From Sphingomonas sp. (GTDB lineage: Bacteria > Pseudomonadota > Alphaproteobacteria > Sphingomonadales > Sphingomonadaceae): 64,000 nucleotides of DNA. Below, piece after piece: positions 33,114 to 41,409 of this stretch. Location: assembly GCF_019746665.1 (NCBI RefSeq), contig NZ_JAIERS010000001.1, positions 1 to 64,000 of the forward strand, written 5' to 3'. The notes below the pieces were generated by a model that worked only from the letters and a program-made list of their open reading frames with translations, was not told the DNA's origin and did not search any database. The first letter of the stretch is position 1. Every line of letters begins with the position of its first letter. Made by a program: the position numbers and the translations under genes.

Positions 33114-35034
33114 GCGGCGCCTCTCCATCGCGGACGAAGCGATACTCTTGCTGCGCTTCGCGCAACACCAGGGCGACGACGCTGCCCTGGGCGTCGGTTT
33201 CGGCGGCGAAGGTCAAGCCCCGGAGCAGCGGGTCGATCGTGACGAAGGCGAGCATGTCCCCCACCCGCTGCACGCCGACCGCCAGATCAAGCCCGTTGAC
33301 GCGGAAGGCGACGCCGTCGCTCCCCCGCGACACGCTGAGCGTTCCAATCTCGGCGGACCGATAGCGCACGGCGAGCCGCGCGGCGTCCGACGGGGGTGGC
33401 GGCAACCGCACCACCCGCGCCCAATGGCGGCGCTCGGCGGCGACGCGCGCCACCATGCCCTCTATCTGCGCCTCGGCTTTCGGTTCCGCGCCATAGATCA
33501 GCTCGATCAGCCGGCGCCGAAACGCGGGCAGCAGGAACTGGCCATTATCGGCATTGGTCAGCACGACCGCGGCGATGCCGGCTTCGGGCAGGATCGCGAA
33601 ATCGCTCATCGCACCGGGCAGGCTGCCGCCATGCGCGATGACGGTGACATCGCCACTGCGATCGATGTTCAGCCCCATGCCGTAAGCGCCGCATTCGCCG
33701 ATGGTGACGAAGGGTTCGCGCCGTTCGAGCAGCGCGTCGCGCCCGATCAGTCGCTTGCCGTCCAGCATCCCTTCGCCAAGCTCGAGCCGGACATAGCGCA
33801 GCATGTCGGAGACGCTCGACCAGGCCGCGCCCGAAGGCCGCAGCGCGTGGACCGCGCCATCCAGGTCGCGATCGCTGGCGACCGGGCGACCGGCCAAATC
33901 GGTGCCATGCGCCGCCGCGAACGCCCCGCCACGCACGCGGCGTGGGTCGAAGCAGGTATCGGCCATGCCCAGCGGGTCCAGAACGCGCTCCTGTATCGCC
34001 CGATCATAGCCGACGCCCGGATCGAGCTCGGGATGGGCGATGCGGCCGGCCACGAAACCGGCCGCGGCCGCGAGCAGGTTGCTGTACTGATACACCTCGC
34101 CGAAACCGCTGGTCGGCACGGTGCGCGCGAGCAGATCGAAGGTGCGCGACGCCGGCGTCGCCCGATCGAAGACAAGGCTCCACGCCAGGTCCGCGCGCGG
34201 CAACCCGGTCGATGCGCTGACGAGATGGCGGATTTGCGCCAGCTCGGTCGCATCGGGCGAGCCGAGGCGGAAAGCGGGGTAAACGTCGCGGACGCGGTCC
34301 GTCCATCGCACCCGCCCCTCGTCCACCAGCATCGCGAGCAGCAACGTCGTCAGCGGCTTGGTGTTGGAGGCGATGCGGAAACGCGTATCGGCGGTCACCG
34401 GGTCGGCGCGCCGTACGTCCCGCACGCCGATGCCGCCGGCGAAGAGCACGCGGTCTCGGGTCGCGACGCCAAGGCCGATGCCGGGCACTGCCAGCCGCCG
34501 CGCGGCGTGCGCGAGGAAGCCGCGGAGCGCCTCAACCTCGGCCGCGCCAAATTCACGCGGCGGCGTGCCGGCAAAGCTTTCGCGCGCGAAGCCGGGCGCG
34601 CGGAGCGATTGCATGACCAGCACCGCCGCCGCCATGCGTCGTTCGAAGGTCGCGCTCGCGCCGTCGAGCAGGGCGAGCGTCCAACCGGCCGCGCCGCGAT
34701 AGCCCACCGCCGAAGCCCAGCCCCGCGCGGCCGGCGGCGGATCGAAAGCGATGACGCGAATCGCGCCCCAGCCGTCGCGCGTCGGTTCGTCTCCCGCCAC
34801 GCGTATTGGCGGCGGCGGGCCGATCAAGCGCTCCCAGGCCGCGGTCGCCGCCGCCTCGGCGGTGTCGCCGGCTTCGTTCTCGATCAGGCGGATCGCGAAA
34901 TCGCCCTCGGGCGCCGTCACCGTGATGCCACCGAGGCCCGGCTCGATCCGCCAGCCGCGCGGCAGCGTCACGCTGGCGCCGGTCGCGAGCCTGACGGCTG
35001 TATCGCCGGTGAGGACGCGGGCAGCCTCGGTCAT
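33106..35034 (-). CDS. Large serine hydrolase: unknown N-terminal domain plus beta-lactamase (S12) domain
   Basis: Residues 1-150 form a domain (WRIEPGLGGITVTAPEGDF...) of the type that precedes S12 domains in some bacterial serine hydrolases. From about residue 175 a class-C beta-lactamase/D-aminopeptidase domain follows with SxxK ASNTKPL (Ser223, Lys226), YxN in YQYSNLL and HGGSLPG. A C-terminal beta domain after ~560 resembles lipocalin-like DUF3471 tails. No signal peptide. Start at ATG 35034, overlapping the S9 peptidase stop (ATGA); a longer frame to 35157 lies inside that gene. 642 aa. Likely cleaves D-residue peptides or amides. Confidence 0.78.
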   Translation of the reverse strand: MTEAARVLTGDTAVRLATGASVTLPRGWRIEPGLGGITVTAPEGDFAIRLIENEAGDTAEAAATAAWERLIGPPPPIRVAGDEPTRDGWGAIRVIAFDPPPAARGWASAVGYRGAAGWTLALLDGASATFERRMAAAVLVMQSLRAPGFARESFAGTPPREFGAAEVEALRGFLAHAARRLAVPGIGLGVATRDRVLFAGGIGVRDVRRADPVTADTRFRIASNTKPLTTLLLAMLVDEGRVRWTDRVRDVYPAFRLGSPDATELAQIRHLVSASTGLPRADLAWSLVFDRATPASRTFDLLARTVPTSGFGEVYQYSNLLAAAAGFVAGRIAHPELDPGVGYDRAIQERVLDPLGMADTCFDPRRVRGGAFAAAHGTDLAGRPVASDRDLDGAVHALRPSGAAWSSVSDMLRYVRLELGEGMLDGKRLIGRDALLERREPFVTIGECGAYGMGLNIDRSGDVTVIAHGGSLPGAMSDFAILPEAGIAAVVLTNADNGQFLLPAFRRRLIELIYGAEPKAEAQIEGMVARVAAERRHWARVVRLPPPPSDAARLAVRYRSAEIGTLSVSRGSDGVAFRVNGLDLAVGVQRVGDMLAFVTIDPLLRGLTFAAETDAQGSVVALVLREAQQEYRFVRDGEAPHD

Positions 35035-37349
35035 TGCCAGGCGGCCTCGTGCGCGGCGGCACGAGCCATCGCCGCGACATCCTCGGCTCGATAGCGCGGG
35101 GCGTGATCGTCCCCCGGCGGCTCCTCGCCGCGCAGATGGCGCAGGAAAAAGTCCCACATGCGGCGTTGAACATCGGCGCTCGTGGCCTGGAGCAGATGCC
35201 CTTCATTGGGGACGATCACCAGATCGAAGCTTTTGCCGGCATCGGTCAGCCGCCGCGCGAGGCTGATGGCGTGCGCCGGGTGTACATTTTCGTCCATGTC
35301 GCCATGGACGATCATCAACGCGCCGCGCAGCCCGGCGGCCTCGCGACCCGTCACCTGGCGCGCCCAGCGGTCGTCGCCGTCGGGGCCGACATATTTCTCC
35401 AGCCAGCCCGCGAAGTAATGCGCGGGATCGTCGGTGCCGCAGATCGCCACGCCCGCGGTGAAGATATCCGGATAACGGAACAGCGCGGTCGCGCTCGCAT
35501 AACCTCCGGCCGAGGAACCGACGATACCGGCGCGAGCGCGGTCGATGAAGGCGAACCGCGCGCGCAACTGCGCGACGATCGCGACATGATCAGCAAGTTG
35601 CGGCTCCAGCAGATCGCCATAGCCCGCCTGATGAAGGGCGCGCGGCCGCATCGGCAGGCCGCGTGTGTCGGCCACGACCACGGCGAAGCCAAGCGCGGCG
35701 AGCGCCTGCGCCTGGCACTGCATCCGACCCCAGAAACTGCGGGCGAGAACAACCGATTGTGGGCCGGGATAGATGCAGTCGATCAGCGGCAGCGTCGCTT
35801 CGCCGTCATGGTCGGCGGGCAAGTACAAGGCGGCGCGCAGTGGCGTGGCGCCATCGGCGGCCACCAGATCGAGCCAGACCGGCTCGGACATCGTGATCGC
35901 GGCGCGATCGAGCGTGGCGAGCGTTGTTTCCCGCCCGGTGGCAAGATCGGCGACTATGGTCGTCACACCGTTCGCCGGCGACGCGCGACGCACCACCGCC
36001 CAGTGGCCGCCGGGTGAGACCGAACCAGGCCCCCGCGGCAAAGCATAGGGTCGATCAGCCGCGAATGGCCCGTCGAGCGCCGCCCGCACGCCAAGGTCCG
36101 CGCCACATGGCCGCACCAATATATCTAGTCCGTCGCGATCGAGATGCGCGCGAACGATCGTCCGCAGCAGATAGTCGGTCGGGTCAAGCCCCGTTACGGC
36201 GAGCAGCAACGTCCGGGCCGCCTCTTCCACATGCAGAATATCGCGCACCTGAAAATCGCCGCGCGTGATTTGGCGCCGAGTGCCGCCCGTCGCCGCATCC
36301 AGCAAATAGAGATGGCCCCGCCCATCGCGTTCCGACCACCAGATCAGTTCGCCCGTCGCGGGCAGGACGCGGACGTTCGGCGGCGCGCCGACAAGCGGAT
36401 GCGCCTCCAGATAGCCGCCTTCAACCCGTTCTTCGGCGACGATGCGTTCGCGACCGTCGCACAGGCGAACTTCGGCAAGTTCCAGGTGCCGGTGCCACCG
36501 ATCGGTGCGCAGCGCGTAGAAGGCGTCGCCCGCGAACCAGGCATGGCGCGTCGCGACCGGCGGGAACATATGCACCGGGCGCGGCGCCGCCTCGATCCGT
36601 CGGCCGGTGGCCAGTTCGATCGCCGCGGTGGTCGCGATCGGCAACGCGACATCGGCGGCGGTCGCGAAACGGTGGACGTGAAAGCGCGGCGGCCCGCCGT
36701 CCGCGGGCGCGTTTTCGACCAAGGTGCGCAACGGCAGGTGGCGTTCATCGATCCGGTCGGCGAGCAGCCAGCGCCCGTCCGCGGAGAATTGCACCACCGG
36801 AAATGGCTGGCGACGATAGCTGATTGTCGCGGCGTAAGTCTGCGGTGCCTGCCCCCAGGGGCAGTCCGCGATACCATCCGCGGTCAACCGTCGCTCAACC
36901 CCATCGACCAGGTCGATCAGCGCGAGATCGTGCCCGGCGACGCGCACGGCATGGCGTCCACCCGGGGCATAAGCGAGCGGTGCATCGTCATGGCGATCCG
37001 CGACGACCGTGTCGCGCGCGAGGTCGATCAAATGCGACCGCCCGGCCAACCGCACCGCCAAACGGCCAGGCTCTGGCAGGTCGAAATCGGCTGCCGCGAC
37101 CGTCGCCGCCGGCGCATCGGGAAACCAGCGCCGTAGATCGTCGTCCGATGCTAGCGCGCGCGTTTCGCCGGCTTGCGCATCGTGCATCATCGGTACGCGC
37201 CGGACCGCGCCGGCGACCATCGCCTCAGACAGGAAGAAATAGCGCCTATCGTCGATCCAATAGCCATGCACGGCATTGTTAACGAGCGCCGCGGCCATGT
37301 TCGCCGGCAGCAAGCGGGCGGCACGCGTGTAGCGATCGGCGGCGTTCAC
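35031..37349 (-). CDS. S9-family prolyl dipeptidyl peptidase (DPP-IV-like)
   Basis: Beta-propeller N-terminal half (~residues 90-500; repeated strand motifs and a WSERDGRGHLYLLDA blade) and an alpha/beta hydrolase C-terminal half with the nucleophile GIVGSSAGGY, Asp in HGDMDENVHP and His in VPNEGHLL. These are the DPP-IV/prolyl-oligopeptidase triad; the elbow is GSSAGGY instead of the usual GWSYGG. The CIYPGPQSV oxyanion-loop segment is typical. No signal peptide, so a cytoplasmic processing enzyme for imported Xaa-Pro or Xaa-Hyp peptides. Coupled to D-aminopeptidase-like gene upstream (ATGA) and to the hydrolase downstream. Confidence 0.86.
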   Translation of the reverse strand: MNAADRYTRAARLLPANMAAALVNNAVHGYWIDDRRYFFLSEAMVAGAVRRVPMMHDAQAGETRALASDDDLRRWFPDAPAATVAAADFDLPEPGRLAVRLAGRSHLIDLARDTVVADRHDDAPLAYAPGGRHAVRVAGHDLALIDLVDGVERRLTADGIADCPWGQAPQTYAATISYRRQPFPVVQFSADGRWLLADRIDERHLPLRTLVENAPADGGPPRFHVHRFATAADVALPIATTAAIELATGRRIEAAPRPVHMFPPVATRHAWFAGDAFYALRTDRWHRHLELAEVRLCDGRERIVAEERVEGGYLEAHPLVGAPPNVRVLPATGELIWWSERDGRGHLYLLDAATGGTRRQITRGDFQVRDILHVEEAARTLLLAVTGLDPTDYLLRTIVRAHLDRDGLDILVRPCGADLGVRAALDGPFAADRPYALPRGPGSVSPGGHWAVVRRASPANGVTTIVADLATGRETTLATLDRAAITMSEPVWLDLVAADGATPLRAALYLPADHDGEATLPLIDCIYPGPQSVVLARSFWGRMQCQAQALAALGFAVVVADTRGLPMRPRALHQAGYGDLLEPQLADHVAIVAQLRARFAFIDRARAGIVGSSAGGYASATALFRYPDIFTAGVAICGTDDPAHYFAGWLEKYVGPDGDDRWARQVTGREAAGLRGALMIVHGDMDENVHPAHAISLARRLTDAGKSFDLVIVPNEGHLLQATSADVQRRMWDFFLRHLRGEEPPGDDHAPRYRAEDVAAMARAAAHEAAWQ

Positions 37350-38902
37350 GCCACCTCCCGTTCAAAGCGGAGCCGGCGTGTCGATATCGAGGACAAGAGC
37401 AGCGCGTCGCCGCGGTGTTCGATCCGACCCGCCGGCCCCTTGGGACCGAGCAACGACCAGAGTCCTCGCGCCTTCGGCACCAGCCGGTAGGCGAAGCGGC
37501 CATGTTCACCAACGATCGTCATGGTCTCGCCATCGGCGGTGTCCACGCGCGCCATCGCGCCCAGCTCCTCGGCGCGCCAGCGACCCGCGATCGCCAGGGT
37601 CGCGTCGGGGGCGGCGGCCGGCACCCGCTCCAGCCGGTCGGTCCGTTCATATTCGTGCCATAGCAGCACGTCGGCACCGGCCGGAGCCATCACCGCGCCG
37701 GCATCGAAATTAGCTTGTAGCCACAGCGATCCATCCGCACGCCGGACCAGCGGCACTATCGTCCCGTCGATATCGGCGGCGGGCTTGCCCTCCTGCTCGA
37801 TCAGCCGGGCGTGGCGGCCGGTCAGCGGCGACACGAAATCGCCGACGGGAAAAGGCCCCGGCACCGTTTCGGGCAACGGATGGAGGTCGGCGACGCAGGC
37901 GTCGAGGATCTGGTTGGCGATCGGCGCCGCATAAGCGTCCCAACTATTGGTGATCACGATGATGTCGAGCCCTTGGTCGGGCGCCTTCAGCATTTGGCAG
38001 GTGCCACCGATCACGCCGCCGGTATGGAAGACGACCGGCAGGCCGCGATAGCGGGTCGATACCAGCCCCAGGCCATAACCGGTCGACCCACCGGGCGTTA
38101 CCGACGCGGGCAAGTACATCCGCGCCCAGGTCTCGGCGCGCCCGACGATTGGCCTGTCCATGTGCCGCAGCCAGCGCAGCATGTCGTCGATGGTCGAGAC
38201 GACATTGCCTTCGCCACCGATCGCCGGCCCGAAAACACCACGATCCCAGCCGCCTGCCGCGTTGCGGACATGCAGCGCCGCGCTGTTGGGCAAGAAATCC
38301 AAATCGAGCGGGCGCGCCAGCGTGTCGTGCATCCCAAGCGGCGCGAAAATCCGGTCGCGCAGAAAGTCGCCGAACGCCATACCCGACACGCGCTGGACGA
38401 CCTCGGTCAGCAGCACATAGCCGCCATTGCAATACATCCAATCGGTTCCCGCGGCGAAGTTGACGCTGCCGAACCCCGCCTGGATGGCGAGCTGATCCGC
38501 CGCCGCGAGCGGGCGACCGATGATGTCGTTGGTGAGCGTCAGAACGTCCAAACTGTCCCGAATGCCGGAAACATGGCTCATCAGCTGCGCCAGTGTCGCA
38601 CGGTCGCCCCACGCCCCCACCTCGGCGATATGGCGCCGTACCGGGTCGTCGATCGACAACCTGCCCGCTTCCTGCAGCAGCATCACCGCAAGGCAGGTCA
38701 TGTGCTTGGTGGTGGACCCGATCCGCATTCGGGTGGCCGGCGACAGCGCCAACGGCTGATCGACGCTCGCGAGACCGAGCCACCGCCGATAAACGGGAAC
38801 GCCATGCCGCGCGATGCCCACCGCCACGCCCGGCCGGTCACAGCGATTATGCGGCGCCAGCAGCGCGTCGAGCGTGGCCGGGTCTATCGTGGTGCGGTCC
38901 AT
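37346..38902 (-). CDS. D-aminopeptidase-like serine hydrolase (S12)
   Basis: 518 aa, matching the ~520-aa D-aminopeptidase DAP of Ochrobactrum in length and layout: catalytic beta-lactamase-type domain with SxxK GSTTKHM (Ser63, Lys66; DAP has Ser62, Lys65), YCN in WMYCNGGY (Tyr157), HTGG in VVFHTGGVIGG, then two C-terminal beta-barrel domains (after ~340). DAP removes N-terminal D-Ala, D-Ser or Gly. Start at MDRTTIDPA (38902) with GGGGAAGGCG upstream. Operator copy 3 lies 39 bases upstream. First gene of the operon 38902-32199. Confidence 0.75.
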   Translation of the reverse strand: MDRTTIDPATLDALLAPHNRCDRPGVAVGIARHGVPVYRRWLGLASVDQPLALSPATRMRIGSTTKHMTCLAVMLLQEAGRLSIDDPVRRHIAEVGAWGDRATLAQLMSHVSGIRDSLDVLTLTNDIIGRPLAAADQLAIQAGFGSVNFAAGTDWMYCNGGYVLLTEVVQRVSGMAFGDFLRDRIFAPLGMHDTLARPLDLDFLPNSAALHVRNAAGGWDRGVFGPAIGGEGNVVSTIDDMLRWLRHMDRPIVGRAETWARMYLPASVTPGGSTGYGLGLVSTRYRGLPVVFHTGGVIGGTCQMLKAPDQGLDIIVITNSWDAYAAPIANQILDACVADLHPLPETVPGPFPVGDFVSPLTGRHARLIEQEGKPAADIDGTIVPLVRRADGSLWLQANFDAGAVMAPAGADVLLWHEYERTDRLERVPAAAPDATLAIAGRWRAEELGAMARVDTADGETMTIVGEHGRFAYRLVPKARGLWSLLGPKGPAGRIEHRGDALLLSSISTRRLRFEREVA

Positions 38903-38940
38903 CGCCTTCCCCTCGCCAAGGCAGGTTAGGCAAGGCGAAT

Positions 38941-38956
38941 ATGACCCGCAAGTCAC
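38941..38956. promoter_or_regulatory. TetR-type operator, copy 3: ATGAC-CCGCAA-GTCAC
   Basis: Lies 39 bases before the D-aminopeptidase-like gene and 45 bases from a GntR-type box on the other side of the divergent gap. Confidence 0.65.
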
Positions 38957-38999
38957 ATTTCGGGGTTGCCTCGAAAGGAGGACGGTATAGAGATATTAA

Positions 39000-39011
39000 C
39001 TGGGATACCAG
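39000..39011. promoter_or_regulatory. GntR-type operator, copy 2: CTGGGATACCAG
   Basis: Exact reverse complement of the copy at 52421-52432. It is 23 bases before the ATG of the deaminase gene at 39034. Confidence 0.72.
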
Positions 39012-39033
39012 TCATCAGCTTGGAGCGCCGGCT

Positions 39034-39921
39034 ATGTTCGAAGGCATTTTCACGGCGGTGGTTTCGCCGATGGAGCAAGACGGCGCGCTGCGATGGGATT
39101 TGTGGGAAGCACAGCTCGACCGGCAGGTCGCGGCCGGTATCCACGGGATCATCGTGGGTGGCACCACTGGCGAATTCTACGCGCTGACGATCGAGGAACG
39201 GCTGGAGCAATTCCGCCGCGCCGGCACCCGCTTGGCCGGCACCCCCTGGCTCGCCGGCGTCAACGCGATCACGACCCGCGATGTTCTGATCCTGGCACGC
39301 GAGGTAAAGGCGGCGGGCGCGCACGGCATCTTGCTCGGCGCGCCGCCCTATGTCTCCCCGACCGAGGACGAACTCGCCGACCATTGCATCGCCGTGGCCG
39401 AAGCGGCAGCGGTGCCGGTCGTGCTCTACAACTATCCCGCGCGTACCAACGCCGACATGGGCGCCCGATTCTTCGATCGCATCGCCGGCAACGGCGCGTT
39501 CGTCGCGTTGAAGGAGTCGACCGGCAATATGAAGCGCGCTCAAGAGTTGCTGCGCGACCGGCCGGACATCGCGCTGTGCTGCGGTTCGGAAGACCTCGCG
39601 CTCGATTTTTTCGCGCTTGGCGCGCGGATGTGGATCTGCGCCACGTCGAACTTCGCGCCCGGCCTGATCCTCGATCTGTTCCGCGCCTGTGTCGAGCAGG
39701 GCGACTTTGCGCGCGGTCGCGCGCTTTCCGCCGAGCTGGCCCAGCTGACCCACGCGCTTGAGGAGGGCGGCAAGTTCATCGGCGCGGTGAAACATGCCTG
39801 CGCGCGCCATGGCTATTGCCCGCCGTGGCTGCGCGGCCCGCTCCAGCCGCTGACCGCGGCGGAGGGCGCCGCGCTCGATGCCCTTCTCGATCGGCTGTTG
39901 GCCGGCGGAGCCGCCGCATGA
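39034..39921 (+). CDS. 1-Pyrroline-4-hydroxy-2-carboxylate deaminase (DHDPS/NAL family)
   Basis: Converts the pyrroline product of the D-hydroxyproline oxidase to 2-oxoglutarate semialdehyde and ammonia. The class I aldolase fold is clear: GGTTGEFYAL (42-51), the catalytic Tyr in LYNYPAR (Tyr134) and the Schiff-base Lys160 in VALKEST. 295 aa is standard. A housekeeping dapA would not be coupled to an aldehyde dehydrogenase behind a catabolic operator; the epimerase and oxidase at 23886-26185 complete the pathway. ATG at 39034, SD GGAG ten bases upstream; stop overlaps the next start. Confidence 0.85.
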   Translation: MFEGIFTAVVSPMEQDGALRWDLWEAQLDRQVAAGIHGIIVGGTTGEFYALTIEERLEQFRRAGTRLAGTPWLAGVNAITTRDVLILAREVKAAGAHGILLGAPPYVSPTEDELADHCIAVAEAAAVPVVLYNYPARTNADMGARFFDRIAGNGAFVALKESTGNMKRAQELLRDRPDIALCCGSEDLALDFFALGARMWICATSNFAPGLILDLFRACVEQGDFARGRALSAELAQLTHALEEGGKFIGAVKHACARHGYCPPWLRGPLQPLTAAEGAALDALLDRLLAGGAAA

Positions 39922-41405
39922 CGCTCGAGCAGGTGGCGGCGCTTGCCGCGACGGTGGCGCGGCCCGCGCGCGCCTTCATCGGTGGCCGCGCCGTCGCGGC
40001 TTTATCCGGCAAGACCTTCGCGACGCTCAACCCGGCGACAGGCGAAACGCTGGCCGAGATCGCCGCCTGCGACGCGCCCGACATCGACGCCGCCGTCACC
40101 AGCGCCCGCGCCGCTTACGACAGCGGCACGTGGAGCGGGCTCGGCGCGGGCGACCGCAAGGCGATCCTGAAGCGCCTCGCCAACCTGATCGACCAGCACC
40201 GCGAGGAACTGGCGGTGCTCGAAAGTCTGGAGAGCGGCAAGCCGATCCGCGACTGCCTGGGAATCGACGTGCCCGATACCGCGCGCACGATCGAATGGTT
40301 CGCGGAAGGCGCTGACAAGCTTTACGACCATCTCTCCCCACCCAGCGCCAGCGGCCAGGGATTCATTGTGCGCGAGCCGATCGGCGTCGTCGCGGCGGTG
40401 CTGCCCTGGAACTTCCCGCTGATGATGCTGGCGTGGAAGCTCGGCCCCGCGCTCGCCACCGGTAACAGCCTGATCGTCAAGCCCGCCGAACAGACGAGCA
40501 TGACCGCGCTGAGAGTGGCAGAGCTGGCGATCGCGGCGGGGCTGCCGCCGGGCGTGCTCAACGTGGTGCCGGGCATGGGCGAGACGGCGGGCGCCGCGAT
40601 CGGCCGGCATCCCGCCATCGGCGCGGTGTCGTTCACCGGCTCGACCGAGGTTGGACGACTGTTCTTGCGTTACGCGGCGGAAACGAACCTGAAGCGGATC
40701 TCGCTGGAGTGCGGGGGCAAGAACCCCGCCGTCATCCTGTCCGACGCCGATGCCGAACAGGCCGCGCGTGCGAGCGTCAGTGCCGCTTTTTGGAACATGG
40801 GCCAGAACTGCACCGCCAATTCGCGCATCATCGTCCACCGCGCGCTGAAGGACCGGGTGATCGAGGCGATGATCGACGAAACGCGGGCGTGGACCACGGG
40901 CGATCCCCTCGATCCGGCCAACCTTCTCGGCAGCCTGGTCTCCACCGAACAGCGCGACCGGGTGCGGCGCTATATCGAGGTCGGCCGCGCCGAAGGCGGG
41001 CGGATCGCGTTCGAGGGAGCGATCGGCAGCAATGCCGGCGGCGCCTTCGTGGCGCCGACCATCTTCGACGATGTCACCAATGACCGCACGATCGCGCGCG
41101 ACGAGATTTTCGGCCCGGTAACCGCGGTGATCGCCGCCGATGATGACGAACACGCGCTCACGCTCGCCAACGATACCGATTATGGCCTGCAAGCGTCGCT
41201 CTACACGCGCGACATCGGCCGTGCGCAGCGCTGGGCACGGCGCCTGCGCGCGGGCACGGTATCGATCAATGGCTATAGCGAAGGCGATATCACCACACCC
41301 TTTGGCGGTTTCGGGCTGTCCGGATTTTCCGGGCGTGATAAGTCGGTCTGGGCCTATGATCAGTATCTCGAGAAAAAGACCGTCTGGCTGACATTCGACG
41401 GATGA
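39918..41405 (+). CDS. Aldehyde dehydrogenase, probable 2-oxoglutarate semialdehyde dehydrogenase
   Basis: Oxidises the semialdehyde from the previous enzyme to 2-oxoglutarate. NAD(P)+-dependent ALDH superfamily: VLPWNFPLMMLAWKLGPALATGN across the Rossmann region, VKPAEQTS, FTGSTEVGR, the general-base Glu in SLECGGKNP (usually ELGGK) and the catalytic Cys in NMGQNCTANSR, and the EIFGPV motif near the end. 495 aa. The sequence type is closest to the PuuC/AldA amino-aldehyde group, so the substrate assignment rests on the ATGA coupling to the deaminase. Confidence 0.85.
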   Translation: MTLEQVAALAATVARPARAFIGGRAVAALSGKTFATLNPATGETLAEIAACDAPDIDAAVTSARAAYDSGTWSGLGAGDRKAILKRLANLIDQHREELAVLESLESGKPIRDCLGIDVPDTARTIEWFAEGADKLYDHLSPPSASGQGFIVREPIGVVAAVLPWNFPLMMLAWKLGPALATGNSLIVKPAEQTSMTALRVAELAIAAGLPPGVLNVVPGMGETAGAAIGRHPAIGAVSFTGSTEVGRLFLRYAAETNLKRISLECGGKNPAVILSDADAEQAARASVSAAFWNMGQNCTANSRIIVHRALKDRVIEAMIDETRAWTTGDPLDPANLLGSLVSTEQRDRVRRYIEVGRAEGGRIAFEGAIGSNAGGAFVAPTIFDDVTNDRTIARDEIFGPVTAVIAADDDEHALTLANDTDYGLQASLYTRDIGRAQRWARRLRAGTVSINGYSEGDITTPFGGFGLSGFSGRDKSVWAYDQYLEKKTVWLTFDG

Positions 41406-41409
41406 CCGC

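Noticed and set aside
33094-35094. A 666-codon plus-strand frame across the S12 hydrolase gene
   Set aside because: Low-complexity RGA/RH-rich translation; the minus-strand gene has SxxK, YxN and coupled neighbours.
39034-39921. Housekeeping dapA (lysine biosynthesis)
   Set aside because: It is coupled to an aldehyde dehydrogenase and a proline peptidase behind a catabolic operator, and the hydroxyproline epimerase and oxidase are nearby.
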